Origin: CBDATB01 sp965199745
Lineage (GTDB): Bacteria; Bacteroidota; Bacteroidia; Cytophagales; Flammeovirgaceae
Length of the DNA: 64,000 bases
Assembly: GCA_965199745.1 (NCBI GenBank)
Contig: CBDATB010000013.1
Coordinates: 682,001-746,000 of the forward strand
Direction of reading: 5' to 3'
Shown here: positions 44,787-52,143 of the stretch, in pieces
How the letters are laid out: the number at the start of each line of letters is the position of its first letter
Numbering within the stretch: position 1 is the first letter of the stretch
Program-made: the position numbers and the translations under genes
Notes under the pieces: model-generated
The model's input: the letters and a program-made list of their open reading frames with translations, nothing else
The model's database searches: none
What the model was told of the DNA's origin: nothing

Positions 44787-45141
44787 TCTACCTGCTATAA
44801 CGGACAAATAATCGACAAATAAATATGCCTAAGGTTGTTTTGCCCACTATACTTATTCGATTCATCGTGCTTAAATCTCGCTAAAGAACACAGGAGGCAA
44901 AGCATATTCCCATACGTTAAGGGCCTTTGTTTGCAATCTCTCCCGAAAAGAGCAGACCCTCCCAGATTTGCCCCTCCATAGCACTTGGCTACACGACACT
45001 TAGCCTTAGGGTTAGTACCACTTACCAATAACAATAATAACCTCCGTGTTGATACACCCCTTTTAATGCAAATAGTATTCGTATAGATTTGAGAAGAAAA
45101 GCTCTGACATTGAAACTCCGTTTATCTTTGTCTTTTGTTAG
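44787..45141 (-). ncRNA. GC-rich intergenic segment, candidate structured RNA
   Basis: 355 bases between convergent genes. The core 44941-45000 is about 55% GC by count, in a genome that is clearly AT-rich. On the minus strand it shows GGCTA/TAGCC (5-bp stem), a CTCTT-TTCG-GGGAG hairpin, and GGAGGGGCAAA matching a downstream TTTGCCTCC with a bulge. A 79-codon minus-strand frame exists but its composition (many Cys, no domain) is not convincing. No match to tmRNA, RNase P or SRP cores was seen. Strand is provisional. Confidence 0.35.
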
Positions 45142-46245
45142 CTAAAGAAAAATCTCTTCCAATTTTGTTTCTAGCTGCCTTCCTCGTAAGTTTTTAGCAA
45201 TAATTTTCCCTTGTTTGTCAATCAGAACAGTCATGGGTATTCCTCTGACCTGGTAGGCTTCTACAGCCGCTGAACTCCAAAATTTCAGATCAGAAACATG
45301 CAGCCATTTTAAGCTATCTTGTTCAATAGCTTCTAACCACTTTTTTTTGCTGCGGTCTAACGACACACTGAAAATTTCAAATCCCTTTGCTTTAAAGCGC
45401 TTATATATTTTCACAACATTCGGGTTTTCTATTCGGCAAGGCTTGCACCAAGAAGCCCAAAAATCTACCAAGACTACTTTTCCTTTCAGAGAAGAAAGGG
45501 ATACTATTTTTCCTTCCGGATTATGCATACTAATTTCCGGAGCTTGCTCACCGATATTTACTTTTTTCAAGGTAAGTATCTGCTCTCTAAAAGCAGCAAT
45601 CGTTTTTGATGTAGGGTGTTTTTTGAAAAGTGTATTGGCTACTTCTGTTATTTCACTCAAATAATTGTCAGGGTTGATTTGTCCGGCGAGCATCATGGAA
45701 GCATAACTTCCTTTAATTTTCTTTAGTAGTAGTATTCTTTTTTTATCAATATTTTTATTAAAATCATTATAAATATTTTCAAATTCTTCTTGAGTGGCTG
45801 CCTGTGCAAGTTTCACTCTCACCTCGCTTGAAGCCATAGCTATTTCTTTTTCAAGTTCTTCTAAATATTTCAAGTGATCGTTTTCTATAGAACCACTTAC
45901 CTCAAAAATACCGTCGTTTTTACTACCATCTGCTTTTATGGTAATATGTTGATTGTGAAGTATGATTGGTCTTTCTTGCCTCTGGTAGAAATTAATTACA
46001 TAAATACCTATTTCGTCTATGCTAAATTCTTGTTCAAAGCTACCATCGGTATTGGCTACAATCGTATCAAAGGCTTCTCTTTGTTGTCCATTGTATTTGA
46101 AAAGTACGATATTCTCACCCGGTCGTGGGTTAAGTACCTGCCCTTTCAATAAAATTTTTTTCAATTTGTCTTCTTGCTGATCGGGCTGGCAATAACTAAC
46201 TATTGCCACACATATTATCAGAGAAATAAAATTTAGCTTTTTCAT
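45142..46245 (-). CDS. TlpA-like thiol-disulfide oxidoreductase with DUF4369 domain
   Basis: 367 residues. The signal sequence ends VAIVSYCQ; Cys19 may be lipidated although the Tyr before it is unusual for a lipobox. A DUF4369-like domain occupies about 28-130 (LLKGQVLNPRPGENIVLFKY). A thioredoxin/AhpC-type domain follows from about 235, with GKVVLVDFWASWCKPC and the cis-Pro in VRGIPMTVLIDKQGKI. It would act as a periplasmic thiol reductase, for example in cytochrome maturation or protein reduction. It lies 13 bases after ndk on the same strand. Confidence 0.9.
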   Translation of the reverse strand: MKKLNFISLIICVAIVSYCQPDQQEDKLKKILLKGQVLNPRPGENIVLFKYNGQQREAFDTIVANTDGSFEQEFSIDEIGIYVINFYQRQERPIILHNQHITIKADGSKNDGIFEVSGSIENDHLKYLEELEKEIAMASSEVRVKLAQAATQEEFENIYNDFNKNIDKKRILLLKKIKGSYASMMLAGQINPDNYLSEITEVANTLFKKHPTSKTIAAFREQILTLKKVNIGEQAPEISMHNPEGKIVSLSSLKGKVVLVDFWASWCKPCRIENPNVVKIYKRFKAKGFEIFSVSLDRSKKKWLEAIEQDSLKWLHVSDLKFWSSAAVEAYQVRGIPMTVLIDKQGKIIAKNLRGRQLETKLEEIFL

Positions 46246-46258
46246 AAATTGTCTCAGT

Positions 46259-46678
46259 TTAAAATTGCTCTGTTTGGGAAAAGAAAAAATTTGCTTCTAT
46301 TGCTGCGTTTTCGTTTGAATCTGAGCCGTGAATGGCATTTGCCTCAACAGATTGAGCAAATAGTTTTCTAATAGTACCTTCTGCAGCCTCTGCGGGATTA
46401 GTAGCACCGATAAGTTGACGAAAATCTAGCACTGCATTTTCTTTTTCCAGTATCATAGCCATAATGGCTCCTGAACTCATATATTGGCATAGGTCTTGAT
46501 AAAATGGGCGTTTTTTATGTATTTCATAAAACTGTCCAGCTCTTTCTTGCGTGAGTTTGGTTACTTTTGCAGACACAATACGAAAACCTGCCTCTTCAAT
46601 CATTTTGAGTATAGCACCCGTGTTGCCCTCCTCAAAAGCATCGGGCTTAATCATTGTAAAAGTTCTTTTTGTTTCCAT
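46259..46678 (-). CDS. ndk: Nucleoside diphosphate kinase
   Basis: Transfers gamma-phosphate between nucleoside triphosphates and diphosphates through a phosphohistidine. 139 residues, normal length. Features are RTFTMIKPDAFEEGNTGAIL, the KKRPFYQDLCQYMSSGAIMA loop, IGATNPAEAAEGTIR and the active-site His117 in NAIHGSDSNENAAIE. Upstream gene of a probable pair with the TlpA-like protein. Confidence 0.96.
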   Translation of the reverse strand: METKRTFTMIKPDAFEEGNTGAILKMIEEAGFRIVSAKVTKLTQERAGQFYEIHKKRPFYQDLCQYMSSGAIMAMILEKENAVLDFRQLIGATNPAEAAEGTIRKLFAQSVEANAIHGSDSNENAAIEANFFFSQTEQF

Positions 46679-47063
46679 TTTTTTTAAAACTTCTCAATAA
46701 AATAAATAAGATACTAATTAATTCATCTTTTTGTTTATCACTAAAGTGATTATTCACAGAATTGGCTTAATAATACGAACTACCCAAGCAGAGCAGATTG
46801 CTTTGTATTTTTATAGTCTATTTCAATATTAAAGAAAATACTTTATTTAACTTTCTTTAACTGGATATGAGTTAGGTAGTAGGACAACAACAGTACAAGT
46901 ATAGTGAAAATAGTAAAAACACTATTAAAAAAATAAAAATATGTCTGTGAAATTCCTTACAAATATGTTCTTAACTAAAGTGAATTATGGATTAAAAAAG
47001 GCTAAACAGTATTATTTTGCAGATTTTTTGAACTATTTCCTGCAAGAACTGCCTAACCTACGC
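46679..47063. other. Intergenic region upstream of ndk
   Basis: 385 bases, AT-rich. ATCACT/AGTGAT (46737-46742 and 46745-46750) is a small palindrome about 60 bases before the ndk ATG that might be an operator. No TAnnTTTG match for ndk. A plus-strand frame crossing 46941-47321 is a shadow of the next gene. Confidence 0.4.
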
Positions 47064-48116
47064 TTAATAATATATCCTCGCTTGTCTTTTCCGCTGAAAA
47101 AAATGAATGTAAAGTTCTTTAAGCATTGCCTTAAAAGGAAGGTAAGCAACACCTGCTCGGTGGTTTTGCACGCCGATTTTATAAATAATGGTCATGTGTT
47201 GGAAAACCACTCGGTAGGCAGTGAGAATAGGAGTTTTGGGGTCATAGATATGGGCAGGTTCAGAATTAACGCCATTCAACTCCATAATTCTGATATTTTT
47301 TCCCGCATACAAGTCCTCTAATGAAGGTACGCGAAGGTCAAAGCGTCCGTAATAATATTGTGGAATGCTTTTAGAAATATGATCGAAGATTACAACTAGC
47401 TTTTCGTTAATGAGATAATTGGCATTCAGAAATTTGGTACCTCTGTTGTGATTACCAATGGGTTCGAGCAGCAGCTTTTCATTCTCACTTAAGGGCTTAT
47501 GCCAAATATGGGCAAACTTTTTTTTTATTCTTTCTTTCTGAAATCTTGCTCGGTCGTAACTTTCTACAAGTTCTGCTAGTGTACTTTTTCCATCTCCAGT
47601 TGCCACCAAAAACTCTCTATGCACTACGGAAGAAATATGCCCTTTATTTTCTCCTGGAAAACGGTAATATAAAATCCCAAACTCTAATGGATAATTGATA
47701 AATTCCTGCACAATTAAATCGAAGGTATTGGCATCAACATAATCAAATAGCTCTTTTTGGTTGTTTATTTTTTCTACATTCATTCCCCGCTCGCCGATAT
47801 TAGGTTTGAGCACAACGGGAAAATTAATTTGCGCTTTTTGCAGGCTTTCTAATATTTTTTTTCCTGAGGTGTATTTATCGAAGTATAATGTATAGGGTAA
47901 ATACTTTTTATCAATATCATTAAAGAGTTCATTTTTAGGCTGCCCTATAGCACCGCCCGTAAACATGCGCGGATTAGTTGCCGTAAAATAGGTTGCCGAC
48001 TGAGCTTTGAAGCCTAAATATATACCATAAATATACATTGGGATATAAAACACACTAAAAGGCCAGTATTCGAAATGAAATACTTTAATTAGTAATAAAG
48101 GTAGCTTTATTTTCAT
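47064..48116 (-). CDS. ATP-grasp enzyme, unknown substrate (D-Ala-D-Ala ligase-like)
   Basis: 350 residues. The first 40 are hydrophobic (FEYWPFSVFYIPMYIYGIYL) and may hold the protein at the membrane. The ATP-grasp core has FPVVLKPNIGERGMNVEKIN, DLIVQEFINYPLEFGILYYR and the metal/ATP segment IRIMELNGVNSEPAHIYDP. The order fits a carboxylate-amine ligase. No peptidoglycan gene is near, so the substrate is unknown. Its ATG directly abuts the stop of the upstream PLP enzyme, so the two are translationally coupled and probably share a pathway. Confidence 0.75.
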   Translation of the reverse strand: MKIKLPLLLIKVFHFEYWPFSVFYIPMYIYGIYLGFKAQSATYFTATNPRMFTGGAIGQPKNELFNDIDKKYLPYTLYFDKYTSGKKILESLQKAQINFPVVLKPNIGERGMNVEKINNQKELFDYVDANTFDLIVQEFINYPLEFGILYYRFPGENKGHISSVVHREFLVATGDGKSTLAELVESYDRARFQKERIKKKFAHIWHKPLSENEKLLLEPIGNHNRGTKFLNANYLINEKLVVIFDHISKSIPQYYYGRFDLRVPSLEDLYAGKNIRIMELNGVNSEPAHIYDPKTPILTAYRVVFQHMTIIYKIGVQNHRAGVAYLPFKAMLKELYIHFFQRKRQARIYY

Positions 48117-49058
48117 TTATATATTTATTTTCAAACCAACATTTCCTCCCGAAATAATAAGTCCTACATTTTTACCTTCAAATAGCTTATCCTGAGTCAA
48201 TACAACTGCCAAAGGCACTGCCGCTGAAGGCTCAATAATTATTTTCATGCGTTCCCAAACGAGCTTCGTAGCGTGTGCAATCATTTCTTCGCTAACCGTA
48301 ATAATACGCTCGACGTATTTACTGATAATAGGAAAAGTTTTATCTCCAAGTGCCGTGCGTAAACCATCGGCTATGGTATCTTGTTCTGTGGGCAGCTGTA
48401 TCGTTCCACTTTTTAGCGACAAGAAAGCATCATTAACCAGTTCGGGTTCACAACCGATTACTCTCGTATTTTTTCCATAAAAATGTGCGCTTAATGCTGT
48501 GCCACTGAGTAGACCGCCACCCCCAACTGGAGCAAGCAGATAGTCGAGTGAAATTTCTTTTAATTGCTCAAATATTTCCATAGCAACTGTGGCTTGTCCG
48601 GCAATAACGTGTTCGTGATTAAACGGAGGAATAAAATAAGCACCAGTTTTGTTTACTACTTCAGCTAGTTTTTGTTCTCTATCAGTTGTAAGAGTACTAC
48701 AGGAAATAATTTCTGCACCGTAGCTGAACACGGCATCGCGTTTTATCTGGGGTGCATTTTTAGGTATAACAATATAGCTTTTAGTACCCAAAATACTAGC
48801 TGCCAGAGCTACTGCCTGGGCATGATTGCCGGAGGAATGCGTACACACACCGTTTTTACGCTCCGTTTCACTCAACTGCAATAAGGCATTGGCAGCTCCC
48901 CTAATTTTAAAAGCACCGGTCTTCTGAAAGTTTTCACATTTAAAAAAAAGTTTGCTTTTAGTCAATTGGTTCAAATAAGAAGAACTCAATATAGGTGTGC
49001 AGTGGATATGGGGGCGAATCCGTTCACTAGCCTTGGGAATAGCTTGTTGGTAAGGCAT
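48117..49058 (-). CDS. Threonine/serine dehydratase-like PLP enzyme (or serine racemase-like)
   Basis: Fold-type II PLP enzyme, 313 residues from the ATG at 49058; a TTG at 49088 is a weaker alternative. The PLP Lys is in FQKTGAFKIRGAANAL, the substrate loop is THSSGNHAQAVALAA, and the phosphate loop is PVGGGGLLSGTAL. TIADGLRTALGDKTFPI and EPSAAVPLAVVL are also typical. It lacks the regulatory ACT domain of biosynthetic IlvA, so it is the catabolic or racemase type. Abuts the ATP-grasp gene (stop then ATG with no gap). Confidence 0.85.
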   Translation of the reverse strand: MPYQQAIPKASERIRPHIHCTPILSSSYLNQLTKSKLFFKCENFQKTGAFKIRGAANALLQLSETERKNGVCTHSSGNHAQAVALAASILGTKSYIVIPKNAPQIKRDAVFSYGAEIISCSTLTTDREQKLAEVVNKTGAYFIPPFNHEHVIAGQATVAMEIFEQLKEISLDYLLAPVGGGGLLSGTALSAHFYGKNTRVIGCEPELVNDAFLSLKSGTIQLPTEQDTIADGLRTALGDKTFPIISKYVERIITVSEEMIAHATKLVWERMKIIIEPSAAVPLAVVLTQDKLFEGKNVGLIISGGNVGLKINI

Positions 49059-49148
49059 GTTTGTTTTGACTAAGCATGAATAATGCAAAATTATGAATAT
49101 AATTTAAGCCATTGTAATTGTCAATTTTGTACTAATAAAAATCATTAA

Positions 49149-50102
49149 CTAACCGCCACTCTGGTCTTCATCAAGGGGAATATTTTCAGGTACAGTTACC
49201 GAAATAGACGCAGTACCTACACCGGAAAACAGACCCACTGCCTCAGGGGAAGTGGTAGCATCTTTGGCGGTAATATTTGAGAACAAGTTGGCCGGAGGTG
49301 TGGCAAATAAGCCCTGATTATTGAGTTCTTGTTGCAAAAAACGCATATATAGGTAGCCAATCTCTGTAATTGACCACACTTCTATATCAATTTCATCGCC
49401 TACCGCATAAGTAGTGGTGTCTCGTGGGTTCACTGCTTCTCTAATTGGACGAATTAAGTATATGCCATCACTAGCAGAACCTTGCGTGAAAGCAGCATCG
49501 TAAGCTATATTAATTTCAGAGGCTTTATTGAGAAATTGACCGTTTTTATAGGTTCTTATCCAGTAGCAATCACCAAGGCCAGAAACGTCTCGAGCAAATA
49601 GTTCGGCATAAATTCCTGCTTTTTCTCCGAGCGTCTCTTCTCTAAGCTCAAGGCGCAGAGAATCTATTTGTATGGGGCGTTCTATGGAGGTAAGTGCAGA
49701 ATAAGAAGCTCCATCTGCCAAGGTAATATCTAATTCATACTGTGCATTATAAAAACCTCCGCTCTCTCTCATTTCTGGGTTCGTACGCGGTCGTACTTGC
49801 AAAGTATCGTCAGCCGTGGGCGGTATCCAGATATAGTCCCCGTTATTGATTGAATCTACAAAAGTAATTACACGGTCGTTAATTAAGTCATTCACAAGCA
49901 CTATAGCACCTGAAACGCCTGGCGCAAAATTAAGGTCAAAATAAGGTTTAGTTTCTCTTAATTTAATAACTTGGGTATCGAATTGATTAGTAATCCAGGC
50001 ATCTACCACAAGCTGTGTTTCGCCTTGTTCAAGCGTTACTTGCACTGGATCCATACAACTATATAGCAGAAAAATAATCGCTAGATAAAATATTTTTTTC
50101 AT
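49149..50102 (-). CDS. DUF4249 lipoprotein
   Basis: 317 residues with a lipoprotein signal (FYLAIIFLLYSC, Cys16). Opening DPVQVTLEQGETQLVVDAWI and the beta-rich body are typical of DUF4249, a Bacteroidota outer-membrane family usually encoded directly after a TonB-dependent receptor. Here its receptor gene is 2 kb upstream on the same strand, separated by a restriction-modification module. It probably helps substrate capture for that receptor. Confidence 0.85.
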   Translation of the reverse strand: MKKIFYLAIIFLLYSCMDPVQVTLEQGETQLVVDAWITNQFDTQVIKLRETKPYFDLNFAPGVSGAIVLVNDLINDRVITFVDSINNGDYIWIPPTADDTLQVRPRTNPEMRESGGFYNAQYELDITLADGASYSALTSIERPIQIDSLRLELREETLGEKAGIYAELFARDVSGLGDCYWIRTYKNGQFLNKASEINIAYDAAFTQGSASDGIYLIRPIREAVNPRDTTTYAVGDEIDIEVWSITEIGYLYMRFLQQELNNQGLFATPPANLFSNITAKDATTSPEAVGLFSGVGTASISVTVPENIPLDEDQSGG

Positions 50103-50172
50103 AGTTATTATATATTAGTAGTTCTGTACAAGAAGAATAAATGATTTCACACTTCTGCAAGCTGTGCGACTT

Positions 50173-50219
50173 ACGGTTTGTGTATGGTGCGTATCCCGAA
50201 GGGTATGCACTATACACCT
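50173..50219 (+). repeat. Dispersed hairpin repeat, copy A
   Basis: A 17-bp stem, 50180-50196 with 50201-50217, loop CGAA, three G-U pairs. The left arm is GTGTATGGTGCGTATCC. Lead-in ACGGTTTGTGTATG and the core match copy B at 37737-37783 in inverted orientation. It sits between the DUF4249 gene and the restriction gene. Confidence 0.6.
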
Positions 50220-50233
50220 TGTTGTGTGCCGTT
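50217..50233 (+). repeat. Left short inverted repeat of the R-M module
   Basis: CCTTGTTGTGTGCCGTT. Its inverted partner is at 52125-52142. It overlaps the stop codon of the restriction gene and the end of hairpin copy A. Confidence 0.55.
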
Positions 50234-51003
50234 ATTTTTTCCAATTTCCAATTTTTTTTCCAGTATATCCATAAACAAATATTTTATCACTAAACTCTGA
50301 ATGTAACGCTATCTTATCATAAAGTAAACTCATCATTCTCGGTTTTAGCATATTAAATCTGATTTGCCTATAATGAATTTTACTGTCATTTCGCATTTCA
50401 AGTTCTGCAATATTTTTATTATCATATTTGAAGATAACTTTTTGCTCTGGGGTTTGTTTTTTTGCTCTTGCTTGTGAATTTTCTACAACAACAGAATTAG
50501 CAAAAACACCTACAACTTCTTTATTAAGAAAAACATGAAATTTATTATTATCTTTTACAGTTAAATAATTTACTTCTCCACCATTAAACACTGCTTTATT
50601 AACGAAAGCCTTTACACGTCTTTTTTTCTTGTAGTAAATCTTTTAAATCTCTCATTGGTGTTCTACAACTTTCCTTTGCGGAAATTTTATCAATTAGATA
50701 ATTATCAAAATTTTCAGGAAATGATTCAATACATTTGATTAACTGTTGTCCAATACCATTCATTGTTTGAAAAAAGTCATCTTTTGAGAATCTATTCAAA
50801 CCATAAAGAAATAATTGCCATTTCTTAACTCCACTTTTAACTGAGTGCGCATCTCCTGACGGGTCAATTACATCCTTTTTAGCAACAACGTCATTTCTAT
50901 AATCACTATCTAATCCAATTAGTAATGCAAATTGCAATGCATCATCATGTCCTTTTTGTCTTACTTGTCTTGCACCTTCGCTTGATAATCCCCTTTTAGC
51001 CAT
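50232..51003 (-). pseudogene. Type II restriction endonuclease, frameshifted
   Basis: Two overlapping-frame pieces belong to one protein of about 255 residues. The N-terminal part (51003 to 50599) begins MAKRGLSSEGARQVRQKGHD and contains DPSGDAHSVKSGVKKWQLFL. The frame is lost in seven A (T on the plus strand, 50621-50627); removing one A joins QEKRRVKAFVNKAVFNGGEV to the C-terminal part ending at 50232 (TPEQKVIFKYDNKNIAELEM). The start overlaps the methyltransferase stop by eight bases, as expected for a restriction partner. Specificity unknown. Gene is inactive as read, unless the run slips or the base is a sequencing error. Confidence 0.72.
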
Positions 51004-52054
51004 TTGGTATGTTGTAAATTAATAATTCGTGAGATTTTTTAATATGACTTCCATTATTGTTTTTAGTCCTGTTTTCTCCAATTCTTGTGTCTCCTTGACT
51101 TAGTGTATATTGCCATGATGGTGTTTTGAAAGGAAAATCCTTATACCAATCTCTTATCGTAGAACAATCGTTATAAGACAATATAAAACCGCCTTTGTGA
51201 TTCAATAACAAATCTCTTAGTTTTTCATGTTTAAATCCGTTGTGATGTATTGGAAAATTTCTATGAGGATAAAGACCAATAAAAGTTTTGCTATCTCCTT
51301 CAAGATAATAGGGTGGGTCTAAATAAAAGAAATCATTTGGGTACATTTCAAATACTTTTCCAAAATCAACACATTCTACTGAAATATTTCTAAGTTTTAA
51401 GTTTTTTGATTTTTCAGTCACTTTTTCATATCTAACTTTTTGTAAGTAAACTGATGATGGCCACCCTAAAAAGTGAGGGCCATAAGAAGTATTATGATTA
51501 AAAAAGAATAACGCTGCTAATTCAGTCAAATTTTGAACTGACCGATTAGGTTTCATTAACCCTGTCTCTTTATCCCATTGCTCTTTCATTATATTTTTAA
51601 TTTCTAAAAACCCTTCTTTAGTTGGACTGTAGGCTTTTAAATAATTGTAAAGTTTTTCAGAATTTGAAAATTGCTGTTGCCAATAATTTACCAACATATC
51701 AAAAATGTCAAACCCTTTTACTTCTAAATCTAATTCTTTAACACAGGCAATTTCAAAAGAACCACCACCAAAGAAAGGGGAAATAATTCTTTCAATATTG
51801 TTTGGTAGTAATTCAACAATTAATCCGACAGCAAGAGTTTTACCACCTGCATATCTCAGGGGTGTACCATTAATATATCTTTTATAAGGATTTTTTCCTG
51901 TTGGACTTTTTAATTTGTCTAAAAATGCGTCTTTTTTTATTTCAAAATCAGTTCTAACTTTTTTATCATAGTACATCTTTGTCTGTACATATGGCTCTGA
52001 TATATCATGAGTTATTTCTTTCAAATCAGTTATATTAATATTTTGAGTATCCAT
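50996..52054 (-). CDS. D12-class adenine-specific DNA methyltransferase
   Basis: 352 residues, an N6-adenine methyltransferase of the Dam/D12 (alpha) type. SAM-binding motif ISPFFGGGSFEIACVKELDL at about 80-100 (FxGxG-like) with the preceding PLRYAGGKTLAVGL, and the catalytic DPPYYLEGDSKTF. It is the modification partner of the overlapping restriction gene. The module separates a TonB receptor from its DUF4249 partner, so it is a recent arrival. It is intact although the nuclease is frameshifted, which is the survivable combination. Confidence 0.9.
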   Translation of the reverse strand: MDTQNINITDLKEITHDISEPYVQTKMYYDKKVRTDFEIKKDAFLDKLKSPTGKNPYKRYINGTPLRYAGGKTLAVGLIVELLPNNIERIISPFFGGGSFEIACVKELDLEVKGFDIFDMLVNYWQQQFSNSEKLYNYLKAYSPTKEGFLEIKNIMKEQWDKETGLMKPNRSVQNLTELAALFFFNHNTSYGPHFLGWPSSVYLQKVRYEKVTEKSKNLKLRNISVECVDFGKVFEMYPNDFFYLDPPYYLEGDSKTFIGLYPHRNFPIHHNGFKHEKLRDLLLNHKGGFILSYNDCSTIRDWYKDFPFKTPSWQYTLSQGDTRIGENRTKNNNGSHIKKSHELLIYNIPNG

Positions 52055-52124
52055 TTTTAGTTAGATAAATTTATCTTTTTCAAAGATAGATATTTTCATA
52101 TATGCTGTTTTTGTCTTTTAATCC

Positions 52125-52142
52125 AATGGCACACAACAAAGG
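52125..52142 (-). repeat. Right short inverted repeat of the R-M module
   Basis: On the minus strand CCTTTGTTGTGTGCCATT, matching the left repeat at 50217-50233 except for one extra T and one base. It lies one base from the stop of the TonB receptor gene. Confidence 0.55.
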
Positions 52143-52143
52143 T

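Noticed and set aside
44795..45034. 79-codon minus-strand ORF in the GC-rich segment
   Set aside because: Cys-rich, no domain, no good start; a structured RNA or relic explains the composition better.
46941..47321. 126-codon plus-strand ORF at the end of the ATP-grasp gene
   Set aside because: Mostly the complement of the well-supported ATP-grasp gene.
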